A stretch of DNA of 64,000 nucleotides from Fimbriiglobus ruber. Lineage in GTDB: Bacteria > Planctomycetota > Planctomycetia > Gemmatales > Gemmataceae. Under the pieces are notes generated by a model, which saw nothing but the letters and a program-made list of their open reading frames with translations, was not told the origin of the DNA and did no database searches. This document shows positions 28,763 through 37,165 of the stretch, piece after piece. Where the stretch lies: contig NZ_NIDE01000004.1 in the NCBI RefSeq assembly GCF_002197845.1, positions 434,001 through 498,000 on the forward strand, in the 5' to 3' direction. Both the position numbers and the translations under genes were made by a program. The stretch's first letter is position 1; every line of letters starts with the position of its first letter.

Positions 28763-28843
28763 TGGCCAAGGTGGGACTTGAACCCACACACCTTTCGGTA
28801 CTCGATTTTGAGTCGAGCGCGTCTGCCGTTCCGCCACTTGGCC
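28763..28843 (-). tRNA. tRNA-Leu (CAA anticodon)
   Basis: The minus strand folds as a class II tRNA of 81 bases. The acceptor stem pairs GGCCAAG with CTTGGCC, the anticodon arm is CTCGA-CTCAAAA-TCGAG with anticodon CAA (plus-strand positions 28808-28810), a long variable arm is present, and the T arm is GTGGG-TTCAAGT-CCCAC. The CCA end is not encoded. It reads UUG leucine codons and sits at the edge of the mobile-element island. Confidence 0.95.
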
Positions 28844-28912
28844 GGGTGGTCCAACCAGATTACGGGTTCGGCGGTCCGCGGGCAAGAGCGGCCTTTTTCC
28901 GCTGTCACGCCC

Positions 28913-30437
28913 CATTAGAAATGTCCGGGGTTTGGCCCCAATAGAAATGTCCTCCCCCCGGGACATATTTCCACTCATCATAGACGTTTTCGCCAAGGAT
29001 GATTTGGAGCTGGACGGTACGATCGCTTCGGGTTATCTACCTCCTCGCCGCCGGAAGGATAGGGCTCCGCAGGAGTGCGACCCGAGCGTCCGGCAGTCGG
29101 CTGCATGCCCGCGGGACGGGAGTCCTTGACCGGCTCCCGTCCCGTCGTCTCCGCACTGGCATCGGCCGCTGATGCGCTAAACTCCGGGGTTTGGGGGCAG
29201 AGCCCCCAAGGCTGCCCCCCACGGTGATCTCCTGGTACGGCAAATGACGCTTCCCGAACCGAATGTGCAGCGTCCCATCCAGTCTCTGCTCAATCACCAC
29301 CCGGCCGCCACGCTCTCCCGGGTACGCTGGCGGCAACAATTGGTAGAACGTATTCGCGAAACGCACCACGTAGTCGTTGCTCACCACCCGCTCGCTCTGA
29401 ATCGACAGGATCGACGCCAGCTTGTGATCTCGACCCAACGGTCGATGGGCATCGTTTGGCTGACGCGCCGGCTTGGCGAACCGCTTGTTGTGGTCGGGAA
29501 GGAGTTTCGCCAACAACGCGTTGGCGTCCTCGCAGGTCGTGACCTTGGCCAACCGCAGTTCCTTGACCCACCGATCCTGAGCCGTGCCAAACGAACGCTC
29601 GACACGTCCCTTCGCCTGGGGACTGTGCGCCCGAATCAACTCTATGGCCAGTTCGCCGAGCGCTCGGCCAAACTGCGTTTGCGCGTCGGGATCGGCGAGC
29701 GGACGTCCCTTCTCGTGCGGCTCGAAGATGCTGTGTCGATCCGTGTAAACCGCCAGCGGTCGGCCGTATTTCCGCAGCCAGACCCCCAACAAATCCAGGT
29801 GCGATTCCACGCTCCCATGCCGGTAAAACTTCGCTTCGACGCGGCTGGTGGCGTCATCGATCATGGTGATCAGAACGATCGTCTCGCCGCGACCCTCCAG
29901 CCACTCATGCACCGAGGCGTCCATCTGCACCAACTCGCCCAAACAAGCCCGTCGCGGCCGACGACTGCGATGCGGGTCACGGCGACGTTGGCGTTCCCAC
30001 AAGCCCTCGGCCAGCAACCAGCGACGCAGCGTTTCGACGCCCACCTTCAACCCTTCTTCCGCCAACTTCTCGCACGCGAAGGTGGGGCCGAAGTCGCGGT
30101 AACGCTGGCGGTACGCCGCCAGCACCTGCGTTCGCAGCTTGGCTTCCAGGCAGCGATTCGACGGCTGACCTCGAAGGCCATGCACCAGGGCGCTGTCACC
30201 CTGGGTCTTCAGTTTGCCCTTCAGTCGCCGGACCTGACGCGCGCTCAACTTCAACAAACCAGCGGCTTCCGTAACCGTCCGATCTCCCGATACCACCGCC
30301 TTCAGAATCGCCAAAACGTCACGCTCGCGCTGACTCATGGCTAGAATGCCCCAATCTTGTAGCTCGGTAGACATACGTCCTCCTTGGCATGAACAAGGAG
30401 GACATTTCTAACGAGTTAAGGCCGGACATTTCTAATG
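28913..30437 (-). mobile_element. ISNCY-type insertion sequence with doubled terminal repeats
   Basis: The element is bounded by a perfect 16-bp inverted repeat, CATTAGAAATGTCCGG at 28913-28928 and its complement at 30422-30437. Inside lies a second inverted pair, TAGAAATGTCCTCC at 28942-28955 and its complement at 30397-30410, so each end carries two related binding sites. One transposase gene fills the interior. No target duplication is visible, partly because an ISH3-type element has inserted into the right end. Confidence 0.8.
29037..30374 (-). CDS. ISNCY-type DDE transposase
   Basis: A 445-residue transposase. The N-terminus holds an HTH region (AILKAVVSGDRTVTEAAGLL, LSARQVRRLKGKLKTQG). 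The integrase-like core has candidate catalytic acids in LVQMDASVHEWLEG, LAVYTDRHSIF and KGRVERSFGTAQDRWVKEL. The sequence matches transposases usually filed as ISNCY. The last 60 or so residues (from VGGSLGGSAPKP) are arginine-rich and may be read in a shifted frame rather than a genuine tail. Two nested inverted repeats flank the gene, as described for the element. Confidence 0.85.
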   Translation of the reverse strand: MSTELQDWGILAMSQRERDVLAILKAVVSGDRTVTEAAGLLKLSARQVRRLKGKLKTQGDSALVHGLRGQPSNRCLEAKLRTQVLAAYRQRYRDFGPTFACEKLAEEGLKVGVETLRRWLLAEGLWERQRRRDPHRSRRPRRACLGELVQMDASVHEWLEGRGETIVLITMIDDATSRVEAKFYRHGSVESHLDLLGVWLRKYGRPLAVYTDRHSIFEPHEKGRPLADPDAQTQFGRALGELAIELIRAHSPQAKGRVERSFGTAQDRWVKELRLAKVTTCEDANALLAKLLPDHNKRFAKPARQPNDAHRPLGRDHKLASILSIQSERVVSNDYVVRFANTFYQLLPPAYPGERGGRVVIEQRLDGTLHIRFGKRHLPYQEITVGGSLGGSAPKPRSLAHQRPMPVRRRRDGSRSRTPVPRACSRLPDARVALLRSPILPAARR

Positions 30438-30438
30438 T
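30434..30438. repeat. Target-site duplication AATGT, left copy
   Basis: AATGT here and AATGT at 31719-31723 directly flank the ISH3-type element. The left copy includes the last four bases (30434-30437) of the ISNCY right terminal repeat, so the ISH3-type insertion is the younger event. Confidence 0.75.
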
Positions 30439-31718
30439 CAGTAGTTCAAAATCCCCGTGAGTGAAACCCTTTATTCTTTAAACAGTTATGTTCGCGTATC
30501 AGAAAGCGTTTCGTTGTCGTTATTTCCTTGAGCAAGTACGGCCAACATCCACCTGAACTGGAATCGTTTCGATGCCGCTTGCACTCGCGGGTGCCTGTCC
30601 TCCCCGAACCAGAGCGCCTGAAACCACACCCAAAGGTTTCGCAGCAACAGGGCCAGACCCACGAAGAACGATCGCAGGATCGGGTTCCGGGTACTGGTCC
30701 GGATTCGCGCCTGACCGAGTTGCCGATAGCTGCTTTCGATCCCGAACCGTGTGCGATACGCGTCACGCACGTCCCTCGGTGCACCCGACACACGCCAGCT
30801 GGCGAATACCAACGTCTTGGCCCGCCGCTTGTTCGTCCGGTGGTGGCGGTAGCTCTTGTAACTCACACAGACCCTCACGGTCACCTCCTCACCCTTGTGA
30901 CGGTGCGTGTGACGATACCAGCCGGCGGGCTTGCGCCGGAACATCCGCCATCCCGTGGACTTCTTCCCGCGACGCGGCTTCCGCCCGCGCATCACCACGG
31001 GCATCAGGAAGGGACAGTTGCGCTCCTGGAGAAACTGCATCACGGCGACGCTGAAAAACCCCCGATCCAGAAGCAGTTTGCGAATCCTCACGCCGCTGTT
31101 CCCGACCTCGGTCAGGAGTCGTTGCAGAACCTCGACCGTCGAGTCTTCCGCCCGGACCCACGTGTACGCCAGGGTATACCTGTGCCCATGATGAATCAGA
31201 CAGGCGGTGGCGTAGGTAAAAAACGTGGTCGTCCCCGAGCGTGGCTTGTTGCCCCGGACGTGATTCTTGGGACCGTGTCCGTGATACGGAATTTCGTGGT
31301 AATCGATCGCCAGATCCCGAGACCGGCGGCGCGTGTTCGGCGGCAGCGGTTCGCGCAAGGCGTGGTTCAGCTTGGCTTCGAGCGGCTTGCGCTGTTTGGG
31401 CAGACGCGACTTCAATTCGCTGCGCGCCGTCTGATCGGAGATCGTACCCAGACGAAGGCAGGCCCCGAACAACGAGATGATGTTGGCCGCAGCCGTCAAC
31501 ACGACCTGGAGCAGAACCGGCGCAGAACATTTGCGCGAACTCGATGGTCTGAAGATCGGAGAGATCAGTTCCGCAGCCCGATCTTGAATTTGCCGGGAAC
31601 ACAGTTTAGGCTTCTTGGCAGAACGCATGTTTCGCCACTCCATGGCTAGGTCGTGCTAACCCACTATGGAGCCGAAACATGCGTTTTTTTCAAGACCACC
31701 TCCAATTTTGAACTACTG
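30439..31718 (-). mobile_element. ISH3-type insertion sequence
   Basis: A 1,280-bp element with perfect 14-bp terminal inverted repeats (CAGTAGTTCAAAAT at 30439-30452, complement at 31705-31718) and a 5-bp target duplication AATGT on both sides. It carries one intact transposase gene and looks recently active. Confidence 0.85.
30486..31643 (-). CDS. ISH3-family DDE transposase
   Basis: A 385-residue IS4-superfamily transposase resembling the ISH3 family. Candidate catalytic acids are Asp in DLAIDYHEIPYHG, Asp in IRKLLLDRGFFSVAV and Glu in YRTRFGIESSYRQLGQARI. The frame is intact from a start inside the right terminal region to a stop 34 bases inside the left terminal repeat. The product is basic (N-terminal KKPKLCSRQ, central RGRKPRRGKKS), as usual for a DNA-binding transposase. 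Inverted repeats and a target duplication support function. Confidence 0.88.
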   Translation of the reverse strand: MEWRNMRSAKKPKLCSRQIQDRAAELISPIFRPSSSRKCSAPVLLQVVLTAAANIISLFGACLRLGTISDQTARSELKSRLPKQRKPLEAKLNHALREPLPPNTRRRSRDLAIDYHEIPYHGHGPKNHVRGNKPRSGTTTFFTYATACLIHHGHRYTLAYTWVRAEDSTVEVLQRLLTEVGNSGVRIRKLLLDRGFFSVAVMQFLQERNCPFLMPVVMRGRKPRRGKKSTGWRMFRRKPAGWYRHTHRHKGEEVTVRVCVSYKSYRHHRTNKRRAKTLVFASWRVSGAPRDVRDAYRTRFGIESSYRQLGQARIRTSTRNPILRSFFVGLALLLRNLWVWFQALWFGEDRHPRVQAASKRFQFRWMLAVLAQGNNDNETLSDTRT

Positions 31719-31723
31719 AATGT
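31719..31723. repeat. Target-site duplication AATGT, right copy
   Basis: Matches 30434-30438. It directly follows the right terminal inverted repeat of the ISH3-type element and belongs to the sequence that originally lay beside the ISNCY right end. Confidence 0.75.
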
Positions 31724-31795
31724 GTTTCAACAGGTAAGCCCCGAGGAACAGAAAACCAGCGCCGAGGCCGGTCGTACGGCGGTTTGCCTGGACTA

Positions 31796-31865
31796 ATCGG
31801 GTAGGAGGCGGGATTACCCCGCCGTCCTCCCACACCACCGGACGCACTTACGTATCCGGCGGTTC
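31796..31865 (-). ncRNA. Group II intron domains V and VI (3' end)
   Basis: Directly behind the reverse-transcriptase stop, the minus strand forms a domain-V-like hairpin (TCCGGTGGT paired with ACCGCCGGA, plus positions 31834-31842 and 31855-31863, one G-U), then a domain-VI-like hairpin built on GGCGGG-GTAAT-CCCGCC, ending CTACCCGAT near 31796. This order and the ending are typical of bacterial group II introns. Confidence 0.75.
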
Positions 31866-32834
31866 CTAACTGGCTTGCAACGACTCGTACCGACGAACGA
31901 GGTTCACCAGCCCGAGCTTCTCCCACCAACTGATGCCCATCGCCTGGTTCGCCGCTGGCGTCCCAGACTTTCGCCACCAGCCCTTGCCCGACAACGCGGT
32001 ACGCCACGCCTGACGCAGTGACACGCCCTGTCGGATCAAGAAGTCCACCATCGGTTTCACTCTTTTGCACTGCTTCAAACGCACGCAACGCAGCTTCCGC
32101 CGAACCCAGCCGTCCAGTTCCACCAGGTGGTTCTTCATCGCCGCGCGGCGAAAGTCATTCACCCAGCCGATCCGAAACGAGTTGAGTTCTTGAATCATCC
32201 GTTCCAGGCTTATCCCGCGATTACGTCGGGTGATCCCACGGATGCGGTCCTTGGCTAGTGCCCCGAAACAACTTGGCCATTTGGCCACTCAGGTTTTGTG
32301 TGGCCAAATGGTGTGGTTCCATTGGCGCAGGAGTGGGCGTCGCTTCAGGCCCACTTGCGTTTTCTGCTCCTCCGTTATGGGGACGCGTGTGGGATACGCG
32401 GTCGTACCCAGTCGGGCTTGACAATGAAACCCCGTCGCCGAACGCGTCCGGCGAAGGCTATTGCCGAGCAACGGCCAAGTTGTTTCGGGGCGCTAGCTTG
32501 GCACGCTCCCGACTCTTTGACGCAATCCCCAATCTGCCGTCATTCAAGAGCCGATAGCCCAGGCACTTGCGTTCCTCGACTCGTGCCACGGCACTCTTCC
32601 CTCGGTTGACACGCAGCTTGAGTTTCGCTTCCAGGAACCTCGTCACCGAAGCCACCACGCGTTGCCCCGCACTTCCGACTCAACGTAACTGTTGCAGTCG
32701 TCGGCATAACGACAAAACGTGTGGCCCCGGCGCTCCAGTTCCTGATCCCAGTCGTCCAACAGCAGGTTCGCCAGTAGCGGCGATAACACCCCGCCCACAA
32801 TGTTGCGAACGGCCCCTCTCGGGGCCGTGGTCAA
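31866..32834 (-). pseudogene. Group II intron reverse transcriptase/maturase, C-terminal half, disrupted
   Basis: Reading the minus strand, the RT palm segment GGVLSPLLANLLLDDWDQEL and the catalytic FCRYADDC (near 32705) are followed, after a one-base frameshift around 32660-32690, by ASVTRFLEAKLKLRVNRGKS and CLGYRLLNDGRLGIASKSRE. A 241-bp MITE then interrupts the gene. Beyond it come the maturase X domain and C-terminal segment (DRIRGITRRNRGISLERMIQ, NSFRIGWVNDF, RAWRTALSGKGWW-like QAWRTALSGKGWWRKSG). The N-terminal half is missing upstream of about 32805. The domain V/VI RNA follows at once, so this is the 3' half of an intron, not an isolated RT gene. Confidence 0.85.
32256..32496. mobile_element. 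241-bp MITE inserted in the intron RT gene
   Basis: The ends form a 25-base inverted repeat with one mismatch (32254-32278 and 32473-32497, CCCCGAAACAACTTGGCC core). CTTGGC flanks both sides (32250-32255, 32497-32502); removing the insert and one copy restores the RT frame RERAKDRIR exactly. An inner inverted pair (CCATTTGGCCA / TGGCCAAATGG) also exists. It has no coding capacity. Confidence 0.8.
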
Positions 32835-33016
32835 AAGGGCGGAGGTCCACCTTGTACACGACCTTCACGGCACCCGTTCCGACCTCGACCCGCTTGACTG
32901 TACTTTCCGCGAAATCGTGTGACGGCGTGTGGTAGCGAGTTCGGGTGGACAGAATGCCGGCCCGTCCGGGCCGATGGGGGTTACCACACCAACCCACGCC
33001 CGAACGGACTCGGCCA

Positions 33017-34342
33017 TGACATCGTCGCAGATCGCCCCTCCCACCGTCCACTGGTTTTCCCGCGTGGGAACCGCTCTCGACCGCCGTTCCGGCGCCCGAC
33101 GGGCCCGGTTGCTCGTCGGGGCGGTTCTGGCTCGGAGTCGGCGGACGGTCACCGGGGGGATTCGGGCGGCCGGGTTGGGTGACCAGTTCCGGTCGTGTGA
33201 CACGACCGTGGCGGCCGTCGGCCGGACGCGTGCGCGACCCGGTTGGTGAGCGCGGTCGTCCAACCCCTGGTGGCCGCCGACGAGCACCGGACGCTGGCTC
33301 GCGATGACACCCCGACCGCGCGGTACGGGCCGCACGTCCAGGGCGCGGGGGGCATCACAACCCGACCCCCGGACCGGCCGGGTCGGCGTACGTGTACGGG
33401 CACGTGTGGGTCGCCCTCGGGTTGCTCGTGACGCACCCGACGTGGGGGACCACGGCCCTCCCGGTCCTCGCCCGGTTGCACGTCCGGGCGAAGGACGTGG
33501 CGGGCCTTCCGGCGGCCGACCGGCCGGCCTTCCGGACCACGCACGCGAGGGCCGTCGAACTCGTCCGGTGGGCGGTGTCGTGCCTCGCGTCGTGGGGCAA
33601 AGCCCTGTGGGTGGTGGCCGACGGGGCGTACGCCACGGCCCCGTTCCTGACGCCGGTCAACGCCCTCGGGGTGCGGGTCGTCAGCCGCCTGCGGAAGGAC
33701 GCGGCCCTGTGGACGGAACCCGGTCCGCGGCGGCCGGGCCCGCGGGGGCGGCGACGGATCTCCGGCGACCGGCGGATGTCCCTGGCCGAGCGGGCCGGTC
33801 AGAAGGGCGGGTGGTCGACCGGGACGTTCGACCTGTACGGGAAGGCCACGGTCAAGCGGTACAAGACGTTCGTCGCCACGTGGCGGCCGGCCGGCGGGGC
33901 CATCCGGGTCGTCCGGGTCGACGAGCCGACCGGGTGGCGGGCGTACTTCTGCACCGACCCGGCGGCCACCGTGGCCGACATCCTGACGCGGGTAGCTGGC
34001 CGGTTCACCCTGGAGGCCACGTTCCGCGACCTCAAGCACGTGGTCGGAGCGGGCCAGCAACAAGTCCGGCGATTGCCCGCCAACGTCGGAGCGTTCCATG
34101 TCTGCCTGTGGACGTTCGTGATGACCGAAGCATGGGCGTGGAACGCGACCCCGGACGCACTCGTCGGGCACCGGGCGACGGCCCCGTGGGACGACGCCGC
34201 CCGGCGACCGAGCCACGCCGACAAGCGGCGGGGATGGCGGCGGGAATTACAGGGGAAAGAGATTCGAGCGGCTCTGCGGCCGGGCATGACCGAGGCGGAA
34301 ATCCAGGCCGCCGCCGAGCGGCTATTGGACCTGGCGGCTTAA
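33017..34342 (+). pseudogene. DDE_5-like (IS701-type) transposase with two frameshifts
   Basis: The transposase is spread over three frames. Frame one gives HWFSRVGTALDRRSGARRA and LVGAVLARSRRTVTGGIRAA; frame two gives LVSAVVQPLVAADEHRTLAR then DDTPTARYGPHVQGAG; frame three, from about 33350, gives HHNPTPGPAGSAYVYGHVWV through to the end at 34342. Candidate catalytic residues are Asp in RDDTPT, Asp in VVADGAYATAP and Glu in FTLEATFRDLKHVVG. The second shift falls on G6 (33347-33352) in the slippery context G-GGG-GGC, so -1 frameshifting cannot be excluded, but the first shift has no such signal. Element ends were not found. Confidence 0.7.
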
Positions 34343-35682
34343 CAGCGACGAATTCGCGGAAAGAGCAGGGGGAAATGGAAGCACTCGAACAGACTCTGAA
34401 CCTTCTTCCACAACCGCCGCTTGCTTCCCATCTTCGCCCACAGCGCTTGAAATAGCCCGTCGCCGATCTGCTGGGCTTGGTCGACCAGGAACGCCAACAT
34501 CATCAGCAGGGCAAAGACCGTCGCCAAGTGCTTCCGGCCGTGGCCGAAGTTGTGCTCGAAGGCATAGTCCCGGTTCTTGAGGGTGTTGAACGTCTCGTTC
34601 TCGATCCGCCACCGCGCGCGCCCGCCCCGCGCGATGTCGGACACGGTTTCCGCGGTGAGTTCCAGATCCGTGATCCAACGGAAGTGCCGCACGTCTCGCC
34701 CGCCAAGTTCCCAGTAGTCGAGCATGCCGACGCGCTCGTCGGCGTAGGTCTTGTTCAACGCGGCGTCGGTCAACCAGCGGTCATGATGAACGGTCCCGTC
34801 CGGGTCGACCAACGTCAACACCTGGACGCGGCCATCCTGTTCCGCTTGGTCCATCTGCGCGCCGAGATCCTGGGCCATCGGCTCGCGGACCCCGTCGTCG
34901 GCCTGGCGGCGATCCTCGTCCGCCTGGTTCATCGGTGCGAACAGGTGCGTCTGTTTGCCGGGCTTGACGCTCAAAATCAAGGGGATGCGGTGTGGCTTGA
35001 GGATGCGGACGTGCGGACCCTCGGCGCGGAGGGCGTCTTCCACGATGATCACCGGCCGTTTGGGATGTTCCCGGCGGAAGTCTTTTAAAGCCCGCGCCGA
35101 CGCGCTCCGCTCGCCATCCCCCTTCGTGGTCCCGTCTTGTTGGATGATGGGTTCCGGGCACAGGGGAACGACTTCGCGGAAGTCGGGATGGACCAACGCC
35201 ATCCCGAGCATCCGGTGATGGTAGCTGACGACGCCGTTGCGGCTGCGTTTCTGGAGGCAACGCGGGCAATGGATTTTGTCGGACGAGTAGTGGGTGGTGC
35301 CATCGCTGGCCAGCAAATCATGCCCCCGAAAGGAGACGAACCGTTCGAGGTATTTGCCACGCTGGAGGTGACGAAACAGATCGGTGAAGGCCGGTCGGAG
35401 GAGGCGCGGATCGACATCATCGAGGATGGTCCGCATCTGGGTGTCGCAGGGGATCTGTTTCAACCCGAACAGGGCCTGTAGGTTGAACGTGTTGCTCGTG
35501 CGCTCGCGCTCGAAGGCCAACAGGGACGGGGACTTGAGGAAGAAGAGGGCGAACCCGGAGAGCAACGCATCCCGCAACGAGATGGTCGGTTCGGTGCGCG
35601 TGTCGGGGACGTGCTTGAACCGATCGCGGACGATCCGGATCAGCCGATCCGCGGCCAGGGGCGATTCGGGCGGTGGCAACAT
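34339..35682 (-). CDS. IS4-superfamily-like DDE transposase, family uncertain
   Basis: A 447-residue intact transposase. N-terminal helices (LRDALLSGFALFFLKSPSLL, AFERERTSNTFNLQALFGL) precede a core with candidate acids in HDLLASDGTTHYSS, VIIVEDALRAEGPHV and WRIENETFNTLKNRDYAFEH. A four-cysteine/histidine-like cluster (HCPRCLQKRSRNG) lies between them. The stop codon overlaps that of the convergent transposase ending at 34342, so the two elements abut or one has cut into the other. I could not define terminal inverted repeats. It lies next to the HAD gene region at 35.8 kb. Confidence 0.75.
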   Translation of the reverse strand: MLPPPESPLAADRLIRIVRDRFKHVPDTRTEPTISLRDALLSGFALFFLKSPSLLAFERERTSNTFNLQALFGLKQIPCDTQMRTILDDVDPRLLRPAFTDLFRHLQRGKYLERFVSFRGHDLLASDGTTHYSSDKIHCPRCLQKRSRNGVVSYHHRMLGMALVHPDFREVVPLCPEPIIQQDGTTKGDGERSASARALKDFRREHPKRPVIIVEDALRAEGPHVRILKPHRIPLILSVKPGKQTHLFAPMNQADEDRRQADDGVREPMAQDLGAQMDQAEQDGRVQVLTLVDPDGTVHHDRWLTDAALNKTYADERVGMLDYWELGGRDVRHFRWITDLELTAETVSDIARGGRARWRIENETFNTLKNRDYAFEHNFGHGRKHLATVFALLMMLAFLVDQAQQIGDGLFQALWAKMGSKRRLWKKVQSLFECFHFPLLFPRIRRC

Positions 35683-35740
35683 GGCAAGAATCCTTTGCCA
35701 ATGTTAATGTGGGAAGGGTATGCAAGATAAGATACCCGGA

Positions 35741-35767
35741 CCATTACGAAAGGAAACTTCGTAATGG
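35741..35767. terminator. Hairpin CCATTACGAA / TTCGTAATGG
   Basis: A perfect 10-bp stem with a seven-base loop between the transposase gene and the HAD gene. It may be part of the IS end or a terminator for the minus-strand HAD gene; no clear T-run follows. Confidence 0.4.
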
Positions 35768-35831
35768 CCGCTAAACCAAGCGAAAACACAGGGGGCGGGA
35801 ATTGCTGGTTGGAAACGTGCCCCCACAACTT

Positions 35832-35864
35832 CTGATCCGTGTTTATCCGTATTCATCCGTGGCA
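35832..35864 (-). repeat. 33-base dispersed repeat with 10-base period, copy 2
   Basis: On the minus strand the sequence reads as decamers CACGGATGAA, TACGGATAAA, CACGGATCAG. It lies four bases behind the stop of the HAD gene, in the same sense as that gene, exactly as copy 1 (6029-6061) lies at the 3' end of ino1. Confidence 0.6.
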
Positions 35865-35868
35865 AAAT

Positions 35869-36462
35869 CTACCGGGCCGGTACCCACGGGCGGACATCTA
35901 CGCCGGTCATGCCGGCTCGACGGGCGGCTTCCAGGCCGATGTCCGTGTCCTCGAACACCACGCACCGCGCGGGGGTCGCGCCGAGTTGCCGGGCGGCTTC
36001 GAGGAACACGTCGGGTTCGGGCTTGTGCCGTGGGGTGTCTTCCGCGCACACGACGGCCCCGAACCAGTCGCGGATGCCGACGTGGTCGAGCGTGAGGTGA
36101 ACGGTTTCGCGATAGCCCCCGCTCGCGACGGCGAGCGGCAGCGTCCCGCGGTACTCCTTCGCAATGCGGACAACCGCATCGAGCGCGCGGACCTGTTGGA
36201 GATGAACCAGGAACAGTTGTTCTTTCTCGTGGACCATCGCGGCCACATCGTTCACCGGGACGCCGGTCTCGCCGGAGAGGATGCGAATGATCTGGCCGGT
36301 GGGGACGCCGCCGAGTTCGTAGAAGCGGGTCTCGGTGAACGGGATGCCGTGCCGGTCGAGCATGGCGGTCCACGCCCGGTAATGGATCGGCATGGTGTCG
36401 GCGAGGGTGCCGTCGCAGTCGAAAATGAGGGCTTCGGTGCCGGGGGGTGCGGTCCAGGTCAT
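35869..36462 (-). CDS. HAD-superfamily phosphatase / beta-phosphoglucomutase-like
   Basis: A 197-residue HAD subfamily IA protein. Motif I is FDCDGTLADTMP (two Asp at about 15-17), a helical cap follows (YRAWTAMLDRHGIPFTETRF, GGVPTGQIIRIL), motif II is PLAVASGG, and motifs III/IV are RHKPEPDVFLEAARQLG and CVVFEDTDIGLEAARRAGM. It likely hydrolyses or isomerises a small sugar phosphate. It is intact and ordinary in composition although it lies inside the mobile island, so it is either a chromosomal survivor between insertions or cargo. A dispersed repeat follows its stop. Confidence 0.88.
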   Translation of the reverse strand: MTWTAPPGTEALIFDCDGTLADTMPIHYRAWTAMLDRHGIPFTETRFYELGGVPTGQIIRILSGETGVPVNDVAAMVHEKEQLFLVHLQQVRALDAVVRIAKEYRGTLPLAVASGGYRETVHLTLDHVGIRDWFGAVVCAEDTPRHKPEPDVFLEAARQLGATPARCVVFEDTDIGLEAARRAGMTGVDVRPWVPAR

Positions 36463-36662
36463 CGGGTGTCGTCTTCGGTGGAAAAGGGCTCAGGCGGCGC
36501 GGGAGAAAGCAACGTGAAGCCTGACATCATTCGTTAACCCGCATCGGCGTCGCGCACCCGCGGGTCGCCATTCCGTACGTACTGTTGGCTTATGAAGGGC
36601 GAGGTATCGAAGCCGCATTTCTCACTGAAAAGGACACGTCTCGGCCGGTCGTCATTTGGAGT

Positions 36663-36684
36663 GCGGCGCTCGACCGCCGCTTTT
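36663..36684 (+). terminator. Terminator-like hairpin just before an intron 5' end
   Basis: GCGGCG (36663-36668) pairs with CGCCGC (36675-36680), followed by TTTT. The group II intron 5' end (GTGCGCC) begins two bases later. Group IIC introns are known to insert behind such hairpins. Confidence 0.55.
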
Positions 36685-36685
36685 G

Positions 36686-37165
36686 GTGCGCCTGTGATTG
36701 TTTGCGAACCAGCGGGGTGCGAGTCCCCGTCGAGAGGAGGTTTGGCTTCTCGTAACCGAAGGTAACTGCGTCGCCGCGAGGCGGGGTGGAGAGCAACCGG
36801 AGGTGAACGAACCGTCCGCAACGCAAGTGAACTCGATTCGGCCTGTGACCTTGGCGAACCTGCCAAAAGGTGGCGAAGCCCAAGTGACGACAAGGACCTC
36901 GCGAGGGGGGGCGGCGGGAGACAGCGCCCGTCGGACCACGCGGTCAAGCCCGAGCGCTGAAACCCAAACAGAGCAATCGGGAAGGTCAGGGGTGATTGGA
37001 GGCGGAAGGTCCGGACGATTCGCGAACTCAGCAGGGAGACCTGTCCGGGACAGCCGGTGTTCACGGCCGTAGCCCGAAGAGCCGCCGGACAGGAGTCAGA
37101 GCGTCCGTAGTAGCGACGAAGCCGGGTAACTCCGGGGGAGCCAAGGGACGCAGGGAGATGGATGC
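36686..37165 (+). ncRNA. Group II intron 5' RNA region (domains I-IV)
   Basis: The segment starts GTGCGCCTG, matching the GUGYG consensus for group II intron 5' ends, and runs to the start of a group II reverse transcriptase. It is rich in short complementary stems (for example GGGGTGCGAGTCCCC near 36713 and CTGTCCGGGACAG near 37040) and contains purine-rich single-strand motifs, but no protein-like frame on either strand. The 3' part of this intron is missing, since the RT gene is cut at 37740. Confidence 0.65.

Noticed and set aside
30528-31649. Plus-strand open frame of 373 codons
   Set aside because: Antisense to the intact ISH3-type transposase, with no recognisable domain.
32680-33335. 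Minus-strand frames upstream of the RT half, considered as the missing RT N-terminus
   Set aside because: They contain no RT0-RT2 motifs and are antisense to the start of the frameshifted transposase; the RT homology stops at about 32805-32834.
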